Source: Butyricicoccus pullicaecorum (GTDB lineage: Bacteria > Bacillota > Clostridia > Oscillospirales > Butyricicoccaceae). Taken from it: a stretch of 64,000 nucleotides of DNA. Below the pieces are notes generated by a model. That model was not told the DNA's origin and made no database searches. It saw only the letters and a program-made list of their open reading frames with translations. How positions within the stretch are numbered: the first letter of the stretch is position 1; every line of letters starts with the position of its first letter. Location: assembly GCA_018366195.1 (NCBI GenBank), contig JAGZIN010000001.1:62001-126000 (forward strand). Direction: 5' to 3'. Shown piece after piece: positions 1 to 7,862 of this stretch. The position numbers and the translations under genes are program-made.

Positions 1-1
1 C

Positions 2-1045
2 CGCGCCATGATTCTTTTGGGTGTCGCCTACGAGGAAGGCAAGACCGTAGAAAAGAATATGGAAACCGCAATGGACTGGTATCGCAGGGCGTATGAGCAG
101 GGCGAAAATCAGGGCGCGATGTATCTGGGCATGGCTTACCGAGACGCAGAGGGCGACTTGGGAGATTTGGAGAAGGCAGATGAGCTGCTGCGTCCTCTTG
201 CAGAGGGCGGCAATGCCAATGCAATGCGCGAAATGGCGCTTTTGGAGTGGAGAAAAACGCAAGGTATGCGGGAGCCGGAACCGGTAGTTGCTTGTCTGGA
301 AAAGGCATGTCAGTGGGCAGATAAGGCAAAAGAAGCAGGAGATAAGCGAGCAGAAGCACTCCTCAAGACCTTGGAAACACGCAGAGATACTGTGCGTGGT
401 GCAACTCCCGAGGGGCTTTTGTATAGCGGTATGCGCTTGCTTGATGGTGATGGTGTGGAGCAGGACGAAAAGGCTGCCCTGCGCATGCTCGAAATTTCTG
501 CAAACAGCGGCAACGGTGCAGCAGCAGGTGTGCTGGGACTTTGCTATGCAAAGGGCGAGCATGTACAGCAAGATGACGAACAGGCACGCAAATGGTTCGA
601 GCAGGGTGTTGCACATGAAAATCCGGAATCTATGATGAATCTTGCCTATATGTATGTAAATGGCATTGGAGGACAGACCGATTTGAAACGGGCAGCTGAG
701 TTGTATGAACAGGCTGCAAAGGCTGGTTTTGCGCCTGCCGGCTTCCATTTGGCACAGATGTATCACACGGGGCAGGGTGTACAAAAGGATTTGACAAAGG
801 AATTTGAGTGGGCACTCAAATCAGCTGAGGCGGGACATGTGCCGGCGCAGTATCATGTTGGTGCGCTTTACTGGAACGGAGAGGGCGTTGCACGCAATCT
901 GGTAGAGGCGAAAAGCTGGATAATGCAGGCAGCTGAGGGTGGCTCACAGCCTGCAAAGGTGATGCTTTCTAAGATTGCAGAGCTGGAAGCAGAGAGAGAC
1001 CGGAAGCAAAGAGAAGAAGCAGAGTCAGAAGACCCAGCTGAATAA
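2..1045 (+). CDS. Sel1-repeat (SLR/TPR-like) protein, 5' end missing
   Basis: The reading frame is open to the left edge of the window, so the N-terminus is missing; the first ATG at 8 need not be the true start. The visible ~345 residues consist of tandem Sel1-like helical repeats, recognisable by recurring A-x2-G-x-A-x2-L-G-x2-Y and G-x-G-V-x2-D-x2-A-x2-W patterns (for example around residues 135-165, 175-205, 210-245, 250-280 and 285-315). Such repeats form protein-binding superhelices; no catalytic domain is visible. The C-terminus is a charged Glu/Lys/Arg-rich tail. A strong hairpin terminator follows directly. The binding partner cannot be inferred. Confidence 0.85.
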   Translation, partial: RAMILLGVAYEEGKTVEKNMETAMDWYRRAYEQGENQGAMYLGMAYRDAEGDLGDLEKADELLRPLAEGGNANAMREMALLEWRKTQGMREPEPVVACLEKACQWADKAKEAGDKRAEALLKTLETRRDTVRGATPEGLLYSGMRLLDGDGVEQDEKAALRMLEISANSGNGAAAGVLGLCYAKGEHVQQDDEQARKWFEQGVAHENPESMMNLAYMYVNGIGGQTDLKRAAELYEQAAKAGFAPAGFHLAQMYHTGQGVQKDLTKEFEWALKSAEAGHVPAQYHVGALYWNGEGVARNLVEAKSWIMQAAEGGSQPAKVMLSKIAELEAERDRKQREEAESEDPAE

Positions 1046-1050
1046 GAAAA

Positions 1051-1075
1051 AATCCGCCGAAAGGCGGATTTTTTT
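1051..1075 (+). terminator. Rho-independent terminator after the Sel1-repeat gene
   Basis: Arms AATCCGCC and GGCGGATT with a GAAA tetraloop, followed by a T run, six bases after the stop codon. Confidence 0.9.
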
Positions 1076-1126
1076 CTTTTGGAAATGTAGTTTTTGTGCA
1101 ATCAATTATCAAAGAGTAAACGGTAG

Positions 1127-1155
1127 TTGCTTTTCTTTGGTGAGAATGATACAAT
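1127..1155 (+). promoter_or_regulatory. Predicted sigma-A promoter of the selenium/molybdenum cluster
   Basis: TTGCTT (1127-1132), 17-base spacer, TACAAT (1150-1155). It lies after the upstream terminator and about 60 bases before the ModE-like gene, so it probably drives the whole 1217-6143 operon. Confidence 0.6.
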
Positions 1156-1216
1156 GAAAAAATGTATAGGAGAATAAAAACCGAAATTCTTATCAAGATA
1201 CAGTGGAGATTACGGT

Positions 1217-1627
1217 ATGCTGCAAGATAGAATGATGGATACAAAATCTGATATGACAAAGTCAAACAGGACAACAGGGGGGAACAAGTCGATTGCGGTG
1301 CATACAACATTGCGCCTAACCTATGGAGAGGAAAAGGTATTTGGTCCCGGGCTTGCCCAGCTGTTGGAGGGAATTCTGGAGCATGGCTCTTTGCGCCGCA
1401 GTGCGGCGGAGATGAATATGAGTTACAATAAGGCTTGGAAAATTATAAAAAACAGCGAGGCACAGTGGGGACAGACGCTGATTGAACGGAAAGTTGGCGG
1501 TGTACACGGCGGCGGTGCCGTTTTAACCGCCTTTGGTCAATCGATTTTGAAAAAATATCGCGCGTTTGAACAGCAGGCAGAAATTGCACTTTGTACGCTG
1601 GTGCAGGAATATTTTGGGGAGGTGTGA
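1217..1627 (+). CDS. ModE-like winged-helix regulator (DNA-binding domain only)
   Basis: A 136-residue protein with the N-terminal winged helix-turn-helix of the ModE/LysR-like fold. The segment G-L-A-Q-L-L-E-G-I-L-E-H-G-S-L-R-R-S-A-A followed by M-S-Y-N-K-A-W matches the ModE recognition region (family pattern L-L-x-A-I-x-x-x-G-S-I-x-x-A-A ... M-S-Y-x-x-A-W). The C-terminal molybdate-binding TOBE/Mop domains of full ModE are absent, so direct molybdate sensing is doubtful. Start ATG 1217 has GGAG eight bases upstream. It is the first gene of the selenium-dependent molybdenum hydroxylase maturation operon and overlaps the selD region closely (stop at 1625-1627, next ATG 1631). Likely local regulator of the cluster or of the hydroxylase genes. 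Confidence 0.85.
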   Translation: MLQDRMMDTKSDMTKSNRTTGGNKSIAVHTTLRLTYGEEKVFGPGLAQLLEGILEHGSLRRSAAEMNMSYNKAWKIIKNSEAQWGQTLIERKVGGVHGGGAVLTAFGQSILKKYRAFEQQAEIALCTLVQEYFGEV

Positions 1628-1630
1628 GTG

Positions 1631-2653
1631 ATGGAATCCATTCCGTTTTGTCGTGGCGGCGGCTGTACGGCAAAGCTTGGTCCAGCGGCATTGGAACGGG
1701 TGCTGTCGCACTTGCCGCGTCCAACCGATTCAAAGCTGTTGATTGGAACAGAATCCAGTGATGATGCTGCCGTGTATCAGCTGACAGAGGATTTGGCAAT
1801 TGTACAGACCTTGGATTTTTTTCCACCCATGGTGGAGAACCCTTATATTTTTGGACAGATTGCGGCTGCCAATGCGCTGAGCGATGTTTATGCAATGGGA
1901 GGCAAGGTGAGAACGGCGCTCAATATTGTATGCTTTCCGGAGCAGATGGATTTGAATATTTTAGGGGAGATTTTGAAGGGCGGCAATGAAAAGGTCATGG
2001 AAGCAGGTGGGTCGCTCGTGGGCGGACACTCAATTGCAGATAGTGAGGTGAAATATGGGCTGTCTGTCACGGGGATTGTGAATCCAGCACACATACGTGC
2101 CAATCATACGGGGAAGGTTGGAGATGCTCTCGTTTTGACCAAACCCTTGGGGGTGGGGCTTGTGTGTACGGCGGCGCGTATGGGGGCGGCTTCTGCACAG
2201 GCAATGGAGCTTGCGGTGCGTTCTATGGTGACGCTCAATCAAGCAGCGGCGGAACTCGCAGACCGGTATCCGGTACATGCCTGTACCGATGTGACCGGAT
2301 TTGGACTTGTGGGGCATTTGCATGAAATGCTGCGCGCGGACTTGTCCGCACGAATCTATATGCACAGGCTGCCAAAAATTCCGGAAGCGCTCCTCTATGC
2401 GCAGGAATTTTATCTGACCGCGGCGGCACAACGAAACCGAAATTTTGCGCAGGGACGGATTCAGATGCGTGGACTGTCTTTTGCGGAAGAGGAACTCTTG
2501 TTTGACCCGCAGACCTCTGGTGGACTGCTCTTTGCCATAGATGCGGACTATGCAGATGAATTTGTAAAAGAGCTGGAAGCCGAGGGATTACCTTGTGCAA
2601 GGATTGGAGCACTGATTCCGCGCATGGCTGTGGAAATCATCGTAGATGCCTAA
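1631..2653 (+). CDS. selD: Selenide, water dikinase (selenophosphate synthetase), Cys form
   Basis: Makes selenophosphate from selenide and ATP. Visible family motifs: the N-terminal glycine-rich loop G-G-G-C-T-A-K with active-site Cys12 and Lys15, the metal-binding E-S-S-D-D-A-A-V segment, T-L-D-F-F-P-P, the G-G-H-S-I motif, C-T-D-V-T-G-F-G-L-V-G-H and D-P-Q-T-S-G-G-L near the C-terminus. It is the ordinary length for SelD (340 aa) and uses Cys rather than selenocysteine. GTG 1628 is also possible, but ATG 1631 is better spaced from the GGAGGTG site at 1618-1624. No selA, selB, selC or ybbB/selU lies in the window. Together with the neighbours this fits the orphan-SelD role, in which selenium goes to a labile selenium site of molybdenum hydroxylases. 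Confidence 0.95.
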   Translation: MESIPFCRGGGCTAKLGPAALERVLSHLPRPTDSKLLIGTESSDDAAVYQLTEDLAIVQTLDFFPPMVENPYIFGQIAAANALSDVYAMGGKVRTALNIVCFPEQMDLNILGEILKGGNEKVMEAGGSLVGGHSIADSEVKYGLSVTGIVNPAHIRANHTGKVGDALVLTKPLGVGLVCTAARMGAASAQAMELAVRSMVTLNQAAAELADRYPVHACTDVTGFGLVGHLHEMLRADLSARIYMHRLPKIPEALLYAQEFYLTAAAQRNRNFAQGRIQMRGLSFAEEELLFDPQTSGGLLFAIDADYADEFVKELEAEGLPCARIGALIPRMAVEIIVDA

Positions 2654-2696
2654 AAATAGAGTATATTTGCTGGTAGAAGGAAATAAGGAGAATACA

Positions 2697-3344
2697 ATGG
2701 CAATAATTGTAGATGCACGTGGAAAGCTGTGTCCGGAGCCTATCATCGAGACGAAAAAAGCAATTCAGGAACAGGGTGTCCCTGTCATCACCATGGTGGA
2801 TAATGAAATTGCAAGACAGAATGTGGAAAAAATGGCGCAGCAGATGGGGTTCTATGCGGAATCCAGTGAGATAGAAGGCGGATTTCGTATTTTGATTCAA
2901 TCGGTCAGCAGCGATGTCTTGTCTGCTGTCATGGGGGACGCTGCAAAAGCACTGGAGCAGCATTTACCAGCGCTGGAGCCGGTCGCGTTTGCGCCGCAGA
3001 GTGCCATGGGAAAGACCGTTGTGGTTCTTTCCTCCAACTGCATGGGAACTGGAGATGATGCGTTGGGTGCAGCTCTGATGAAAGGATTTGTCTATGCGCT
3101 GACACAGCTTGATACCGCACCTGATACAGTTCTTCTGTATAATGGTGGTGCAAAGCTTTCTGCGGAGGGGGCAGACACCGTCGAAGACCTCAAGGTCTTG
3201 CAGGAAAATGGTGCGGAGATTTTAACCTGTGGAACCTGTCTGAGTCACTATGGGTTGACAGATGCGTTGGCAGTGGGCTCGGTCACCAATATGTATACCA
3301 TTGCTGAGACTTTGATGGAGGCAGGGAAGGTGATTCGTCCATGA
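2697..3344 (+). CDS. yedF: Selenium metabolism protein YedF (TusA-like plus DsrE-like)
   Basis: A 215-residue two-domain protein. Residues 1-75 form a SirA/TusA-like fold with the C-P-E-P motif (Cys12), which in the family carries persulfide or perselenide. The C-terminal ~110 residues resemble DsrE, with S-S-N-C-M-G-T-G-D-D-A-L-G and a second Cys pair in T-C-G-T-C-L-S. ATG 2697 follows AAGGAG; the longer frame from 2646 overlaps the end of selD and has no ribosome-binding site. It sits between selD and yqeB and overlaps yqeB by ATGA. The architecture matches the YedF family found with SelD in selenium-dependent molybdenum hydroxylase loci; a selenium or sulfur relay role is inferred. Confidence 0.92.
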   Translation: MAIIVDARGKLCPEPIIETKKAIQEQGVPVITMVDNEIARQNVEKMAQQMGFYAESSEIEGGFRILIQSVSSDVLSAVMGDAAKALEQHLPALEPVAFAPQSAMGKTVVVLSSNCMGTGDDALGAALMKGFVYALTQLDTAPDTVLLYNGGAKLSAEGADTVEDLKVLQENGAEILTCGTCLSHYGLTDALAVGSVTNMYTIAETLMEAGKVIRP

Positions 3345-4174
3345 TTCCATGGGTTGCAGTGCGCGGAGCAGGAGATTTGGCAACAGGGACGATTGTGCGT
3401 CTGGTCAATTGCGGCTTTCGTGTCCTTGCAATGGAGTGTGAGCAGCCATCTGCAATCCGCCGTCAGGTCGCTTTGTCCGAAGCAGTATATGATGGAACCG
3501 CTGTGGTGGAGGGAGTTGCCTGCCGCCGAATTTCTCAGGTGTCACAGGCAGATGCTGTCTGGCATAACGGGGAAGTCCCCTTGCTCGTAGATACGAAGGC
3601 AGCCTGTATTTCAGACCTTGCACCAGCGGTTGTGATAGATGCAATTTTGGCAAAGCGTAATTTGGGAACCTGTCGTGATATGGCACCGATTACCATTGGG
3701 CTGGGTCCGGGATTTACGGCGGGACAAGATGTAGATGCCGTCATTGAAACCATGCGCGGACACAATTTGGGACGAGTTCTATATACCGGAACGGCATTGC
3801 CCAATACTGGGATACCGGGGCTGATTGGCGGATATGGTGCAGAGCGTGTGATACATGCGCCGGCAGATGGTGCACTGCGATGCGCACAAGAGGAAAATGG
3901 TATGCCGATTGAGATTGGCAGCACGGTACAGCGCGGACAAATCATTGCCTATGTGGGAGATACCCCAATTGCTGCAACCTTGGACGGCGTTCTGCGCGGA
4001 CTCATTCGTACCGGTTATCCGGTGACAAAAGGGCTGAAAATCGCAGACATTGACCCAAGAATCGAGCAAAAGAAAAACTGTAACACAATATCAGATAAGG
4101 CACGCAGTATTGCGGGCGGTGTAGTTGAAGCCATGCTATGGCTTGCAAAGCAAAGGGGGCTCACGCTATCGTGA
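3341..4174 (+). CDS. yqeB: YqeB/EF2563-type selenium-dependent molybdenum hydroxylase maturation protein
   Basis: A 277-residue protein beginning with a Rossmann-like V-R-G-A-G-D-L-A-T-G-T segment and E-x-E-Q-P-S-A-I-R-R, the signature of the EF2563/YqeB family. The middle holds G-L-G-P-G-F-T-A-G-x-D-V-D-A-V-I-E-T-x-R-G-H and L-Y-T-G, and the C-terminal part contains a small beta-rich biotinyl-like segment (about 175-225). Its start overlaps the yedF stop (ATGA) and its stop overlaps the csd start (GTGA), so translation is tightly coupled. The biochemical role is unproven; distribution links it to maturation of selenium-dependent molybdenum hydroxylases. Confidence 0.92.
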   Translation: MIPWVAVRGAGDLATGTIVRLVNCGFRVLAMECEQPSAIRRQVALSEAVYDGTAVVEGVACRRISQVSQADAVWHNGEVPLLVDTKAACISDLAPAVVIDAILAKRNLGTCRDMAPITIGLGPGFTAGQDVDAVIETMRGHNLGRVLYTGTALPNTGIPGLIGGYGAERVIHAPADGALRCAQEENGMPIEIGSTVQRGQIIAYVGDTPIAATLDGVLRGLIRTGYPVTKGLKIADIDPRIEQKKNCNTISDKARSIAGGVVEAMLWLAKQRGLTLS

Positions 4175-5301
4175 TTTATTTTGATGCAGCAGCGACTTCT
4201 TTTTTGAAGCCGGATACCGTACAGTCAGCGATGAAAGAAGCGCTTGAGACAATGAGTTCAGTTGGACGTGGGGCATATCCGCCGGCGCTTGCAGCGGCGC
4301 GTACCGTTCTGCACTGTCGGGAGCAGCTTGCAAATTTATTTGGATTATCTGACCCTGCACGGGTTTGCTTTACACAGAATGCCACAGAAGCACTCAACAC
4401 AGCAATTTTTGGTTTGCTCAATCCGGAAGACCATATTATTACAACAGCAATGGAACATAATTCGGTGCTGCGTCCGCTCTACTATCTGGAGGAAATGGGA
4501 GCACAGCTCACAATTTTGCCGACCGATGCACAGGGAGGAATTGACCTGCGCGATTTTGAAACCGCATTGCGTCCCAATACCAAAGCGGTTGTCTGTACCC
4601 ATGCGTCCAATGTGACTGGAAATGTGCTGGATTTGGAGCGGATTGGTGCCTTTTGCCGCGGACACGGACTGTTATTTGTGGTAGATGCTGCCCAGTCGGC
4701 AGGTACGCTGGAAATTGATATGGTATGGCAGGGGATTTCGGTTCTGTGCTTCAGCGGACACAAGGGATTGTTTGGACCGCAAGGAACAGGCGGGCTTTGT
4801 GTGGCACCAGAGGTGTTTGTCCGTCCGCTCAAGGTGGGAGGCAGTGGAATCGACAGCTTTGACAGATATCAGCCGTTTGAATATCCGGAAGCTTTGGAAG
4901 CAGGCACACTCAACGTGCATGGCATCGCAGGTTTATCTGCGGGATTGGAGTTTATTCATCGTGTTGGATTGTATGCGATTCATGAGCGGGAGAATATGCT
5001 GGCGCAGCGGTTTTATACAGGGATTTCAGGATTGTCTGGCGTGACGATTTATGGAGATTGGAATACGCCACTTCGTACCGCAATTGTCGCCATGAATATA
5101 GAGGGAGAGGACGCTGACGTGGTGTCAGATGTGCTTGCCGAGCGGTATGGAATCTGCACGCGGGCGGGTGCGCATTGTGCCCCTCTGATGCACGATGCGC
5201 TGGGTACCGATAGCTTAGTACGCTTTTCGTTCTCTTATTTCAACACAGAAGACGAAGTGGATACCGCCATTGGTGCGGTGCGGGAGCTGGCGGGAGCATA
5301 A
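4171..5301 (+). CDS. Cysteine desulfurase family aminotransferase class V protein
   Basis: A 376-residue PLP enzyme of the NifS/Csd fold. It starts at the expected M-I-Y-F-D-A-A-A-T-S. Residues include the PLP lysine K198 in C-F-S-G-H-K-G-L and the C-terminal active-site loop R-A-G-A-H-C-A-P-L with Cys336. GTG 4171 is chosen because it overlaps the yqeB stop as GTGA, has AAAGGGGG upstream and gives the family N-terminus; the frame start at 4138 would add 11 unconserved residues. This clade, not the Isc or Suf type, is found in selenium-dependent molybdenum hydroxylase clusters, where it probably mobilises sulfur or selenium from cysteine or selenocysteine. Confidence 0.93.
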   Translation: MIYFDAAATSFLKPDTVQSAMKEALETMSSVGRGAYPPALAAARTVLHCREQLANLFGLSDPARVCFTQNATEALNTAIFGLLNPEDHIITTAMEHNSVLRPLYYLEEMGAQLTILPTDAQGGIDLRDFETALRPNTKAVVCTHASNVTGNVLDLERIGAFCRGHGLLFVVDAAQSAGTLEIDMVWQGISVLCFSGHKGLFGPQGTGGLCVAPEVFVRPLKVGGSGIDSFDRYQPFEYPEALEAGTLNVHGIAGLSAGLEFIHRVGLYAIHERENMLAQRFYTGISGLSGVTIYGDWNTPLRTAIVAMNIEGEDADVVSDVLAERYGICTRAGAHCAPLMHDALGTDSLVRFSFSYFNTEDEVDTAIGAVRELAGA

Positions 5302-5305
5302 TGTC

Positions 5306-5545
5306 ATGCTGAGAAAGAAGGAAGCGCGTGTTGTCATCACGTTTCGTACAACGACCGCAGCCATGCAAACCGAAGCCTTAGCGCAGGAAAGGAAGCTGTC
5401 CGGACGGCTGATTCCTGTACCGCGTGAAATCACGGCGGGCTGTGGACTGGCGTGGAGTGCACCGCCAGAGCAGAGAGCCGATTGGCAAAGGCTGCTTATG
5501 CAGAAGGGAATTGCCGTACAGGATATCTATGAGCTTGTCATTTAA
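5306..5545 (+). CDS. DUF3343 putative Se/S carrier-like protein
   Basis: A 79-residue protein with the compact DUF3343 pattern: V-V-I-T-F-R-T-T-T-A-A-M at the N-terminus, then L-I-P-V-P-R-E-I-T-A-G-C-G-L-A-W containing the single conserved Cys, and a short helix to the end. Start ATG 5306 is four bases after the csd stop and is preceded by GGGAG. Proteins of this family co-occur with selenium/sulfur trafficking genes, and the invariant Cys suggests a carrier role; this is inference from context. It is easily missed because it is short. Confidence 0.85.
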   Translation: MLRKKEARVVITFRTTTAAMQTEALAQERKLSGRLIPVPREITAGCGLAWSAPPEQRADWQRLLMQKGIAVQDIYELVI

Positions 5546-5576
5546 GGATTCTGAAGCAGTGAGGGGGAGGCGCTTG

Positions 5577-6143
5577 ATGACAGCGATTGTGATGGCGGCA
5601 GGGCTGTCAACTCGTATGGGTGCCGACAAGCTGACCTTGCCTTTGGAGGGAAAACCCGTCTTTGTGCATATCCTGTCCCGTGTCTGTGCGCTCCCCTTTG
5701 CAGAACGGTTGGTTGTAACCAATCAGGCGCAAATTGCGCAGTATGCGGTGCAGCATGGATTTCGGGTGGTTCCATCGCCGAATGCTGCGTTGGGGATGGG
5801 ATATTCGGTGGCAGCGGGTGCGCGGGCTGTGCGTGCAGATGTGCAGGGAATCATGTTTTTGAATGCAGACCAGCCCTTTATCTCCCGGGAAATGATAGAA
5901 AATCTATGGAGTCTGTTCTTAGAAAAGAATCAAATCATGGTTCCCTATGTCAAAGAAAAGCCAAGCAGTCCTTGTATTTTCCCGATTCGATTCCGTCAGG
6001 AGCTGGAAGCGTTGACTGGAGAACAGGGAGGAAAGCAGGTGTATCGGAAGCATTTGGACGAAACCTGCTTTGTCCCACAACAAAGTGCAGAGTTGTTTGC
6101 GGATTTGGATTGTCCGTCAGATTATCTTCCCTACCAACAATAA
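5577..6143 (+). CDS. mocA: MocA/MobA-like molybdenum cofactor nucleotidyltransferase
   Basis: A 188-residue NTP-transferase. The N-terminus I-V-M-A-A-G-L-S-T-R-M-G-A-D-K-L fits the L-A-A-G-x-S-x-R-M-G-x-x-K nucleotide-binding signature, and F-L-N-A-D-Q-P-F (about residues 95-102) supplies the metal-binding Asp of the G-D-Q-P motif. The family adds CMP or GMP to molybdopterin. ATG 5577 follows a strong GAGGGGGAGG; the frame extends to 5424 but overlaps DUF3343. In this cluster the MocA/YgfJ-type enzyme would make the MCD form of the cofactor used by molybdenum hydroxylases. Last gene of the operon; ends at a bidirectional terminator. Confidence 0.9.
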   Translation: MTAIVMAAGLSTRMGADKLTLPLEGKPVFVHILSRVCALPFAERLVVTNQAQIAQYAVQHGFRVVPSPNAALGMGYSVAAGARAVRADVQGIMFLNADQPFISREMIENLWSLFLEKNQIMVPYVKEKPSSPCIFPIRFRQELEALTGEQGGKQVYRKHLDETCFVPQQSAELFADLDCPSDYLPYQQ

Positions 6144-6170
6144 AAAAGGACGCTTTGGCGTCCTTTTTTT
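6143..6170 (+). terminator. Bidirectional terminator between mocA and yqeC
   Basis: Stem GGACGC / GCGTCC with TTTG loop, A run before and T run after, placed between two convergent genes. Confidence 0.85.
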
Positions 6171-6235
6171 GAGGTTATGAAGGAAAGTGCTGGGTACAGA
6201 TATCTGTTCCGGTACGAATGTTGCAAAAGAGCTGA

Positions 6236-6919
6236 TTATAGCGCAGATAATGGAGCGGGCAGACCATCTTTTTGCAGACTGGCAAAGACGCAATGCAGAT
6301 GCTGGAAGGAAGAAGCGAGGGAAGAAGCATACGCCTGCGGACAAGCATCGCATTGATTAAGCAAGATAGTCAGCCGTTCGGCAGGCATTTTGCTGGCAAG
6401 GATTGCGTCCTCGATACAGATACGAATGATTTGCGCATCTACGGGACGGTCTGGTGTCTGGCTCCATTCGGGGTGCAGTGTGTAGCGATGCACACATTCG
6501 GATATCGGGCGACCGAGCGCAGATAAGCCTACAACAATGATACCGTGTGTGGTATGCGGAAGAATGACCGGTTCGCTCTGTGTATGCAGCTTGAGCGGCA
6601 TACGCCTTGCCCCATCTGCTTCATAGAAGATGTAGTCTGCATACTGCTCTGCAAGGGAAAGCAGGTCTGGAGATAGCGCAGACAGCTTTTTCCCATCTTG
6701 TGTTCCTGCACAGGTGATACCGGAACAGGATAATGCAGCACGAAGCGTCTCAGCCTGCGGGTCGATACACAGGCGCTCCACATCAGGCGGGAAAAACGGC
6801 AGAATATGTGTGGTTGTGGTAACGAGCACATGCTTTGTGCGGTGATGCTCGGAAAGCATACGGAGCAGAGTGGTTTTTCCGCCTGCTCCGATGATAGCGA
6901 CTTTTCGGATTGCGGACAT
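6236..6919 (-). CDS. yqeC: YqeC, selenium-dependent hydroxylase accessory protein (P-loop)
   Basis: A 227-residue P-loop protein: G-A-G-G-K-T-T-L at the N-terminus, T-T-T-T-H-I as a switch-like segment, and E-A-D-G-A-R-R-M-P-L-K followed by E-P-V-I-L, the hallmark of the YqeC family. Start ATG at 6919 has GGAGGAA seven bases upstream; a longer frame to 7186 would run through the divergent promoter and lacks family sequence. It is convergent with mocA and completes the selenium-dependent molybdenum hydroxylase accessory set. The function is inferred from gene context across genomes, not from biochemistry. Confidence 0.92.
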   Translation of the reverse strand: MSAIRKVAIIGAGGKTTLLRMLSEHHRTKHVLVTTTTHILPFFPPDVERLCIDPQAETLRAALSCSGITCAGTQDGKKLSALSPDLLSLAEQYADYIFYEADGARRMPLKLHTQSEPVILPHTTHGIIVVGLSALGRPISECVHRYTLHPEWSQTPDRPVDAQIIRICIEDAILASKMPAERLTILLNQCDACPQAYASSLASSFQHLHCVFASLQKDGLPAPLSAL

Positions 6920-6960
6920 GATGAATTCCTCCGAAATATAGAAGATTTTGGCGAAAAGAG

Positions 6961-6990
6961 TTGACAAGCCCACTGCACAGTCCGTATACT
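6961..6990 (+). promoter_or_regulatory. Near-consensus sigma-A promoter of the GH19-like gene
   Basis: TTGACA (6961-6966), 18 bases, TATACT (6985-6990), 24 bases before the GTG start. Its position also fixes the start of the downstream gene at 7015 instead of the frame opening at 6961. Confidence 0.8.
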
Positions 6991-7014
6991 GAGAGAAGAG
7001 CAGGGGGGAGCGTC

Positions 7015-7824
7015 GTGGAAGAAAATCAGGAGAATGTGCGAAAAAAGAACCATTCTGCGCACAAAAAACGTCTGACAAAGGTGCAGAAAAGACGGATTTT
7101 ACGTCGCCGCAGGCTGAAGATTGCGCTTGGGATTGCCGCAGTTTTCGCACTTTGTGTGGTTGGAATCTATACCACAAGGGAAACAAAAGAGCAGATTGTC
7201 AGTGCCCATCAGCTGCATACTTTTGGCTGGAACGCACCAATTTCCCATCAGCAGGTGGACGAGCTGAATCGGCTTCTGGAGCAATATCAGATTACTTCAA
7301 AAGCAAGCCTGACGATGTTTTTTGCAACCGTAGCAAGCGAAACCGATTGCGGCAGGCTGGTTCTGGAAACCGGTGGTGATGCACATTATACAGAGCATGG
7401 TTATCGGGCAGAGGAGCGCGGTGCCGGTTATCTCCAAATCACGCACCGTCCCAAGCAGCTGGAATTTCTGAAGGCAGTAAAAGATTCCTTTCACGGCGCA
7501 GATACGGCGACCTATATTGCAGAAAATTATCCATGGGAATCTGCCTGCTGGATATGGAGTGAGGGAAAAACGTCTCCCGCTCCCAATCCCAATGAATATG
7601 CCAAAACACGCGGAAATACACCAGAGGTATTCCTTGCAACACAGTATGGAATCAATGGCTGGACCATTTCAGATGAAGCACTGGGAAAAATTGTACAGGG
7701 AGCAGACTATACCGTCAGTGAGGACGGGAAAATGGTTACAGTAGATGGAACGTCTGCACCACTGCCGAAAAACTGGACACAAAGGCTGGAATGGTATCAA
7801 AAAGCCAACCGTATCTGGGGATAA
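7015..7824 (+). CDS. Membrane-anchored GH19-like (chitinase/endolysin fold) protein
   Basis: A 269-residue protein starting at GTG 7015 (GGGGGGAG upstream). Residues 1-32 are strongly basic (K/R-rich), followed by one transmembrane helix at about 33-52, so it is a type II membrane protein with an external domain. The external part resembles glycoside hydrolase 19 and phage lysozyme-like domains: F-F-A-T-V-A-S-E-T-D with candidate acid Glu109, E-R-G-A-G-Y-L-Q-I-T corresponding to the G-R-G-x-x-Q-L-T motif, then W-E-S-A-C-W-I-W and a C-terminal Y-x-x-A-N-R-I-W. The likely substrate is peptidoglycan rather than chitin, an inference from taxonomic context. It stands alone between a promoter and a terminator. 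Whether it is still catalytic is unclear. Confidence 0.75.
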   Translation: MEENQENVRKKNHSAHKKRLTKVQKRRILRRRRLKIALGIAAVFALCVVGIYTTRETKEQIVSAHQLHTFGWNAPISHQQVDELNRLLEQYQITSKASLTMFFATVASETDCGRLVLETGGDAHYTEHGYRAEERGAGYLQITHRPKQLEFLKAVKDSFHGADTATYIAENYPWESACWIWSEGKTSPAPNPNEYAKTRGNTPEVFLATQYGINGWTISDEALGKIVQGADYTVSEDGKMVTVDGTSAPLPKNWTQRLEWYQKANRIWG

Positions 7825-7857
7825 AAAAACCGTCTTTTTCTGAAAAGACGGTTTTTT
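7823..7857 (+). terminator. Bidirectional terminator
   Basis: Stem AACCGTCTTTT / AAAAGACGGTT with TCTG loop, flanked by A and T runs, between convergent genes ending at 7824 and 7863. Confidence 0.9.
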
Positions 7858-7862
7858 CTGTT

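Noticed and set aside
1631..1690. Possible selenocysteine codon in selD
   Set aside because: The active-site position is an ordinary Cys codon and the frame has no in-frame TGA.
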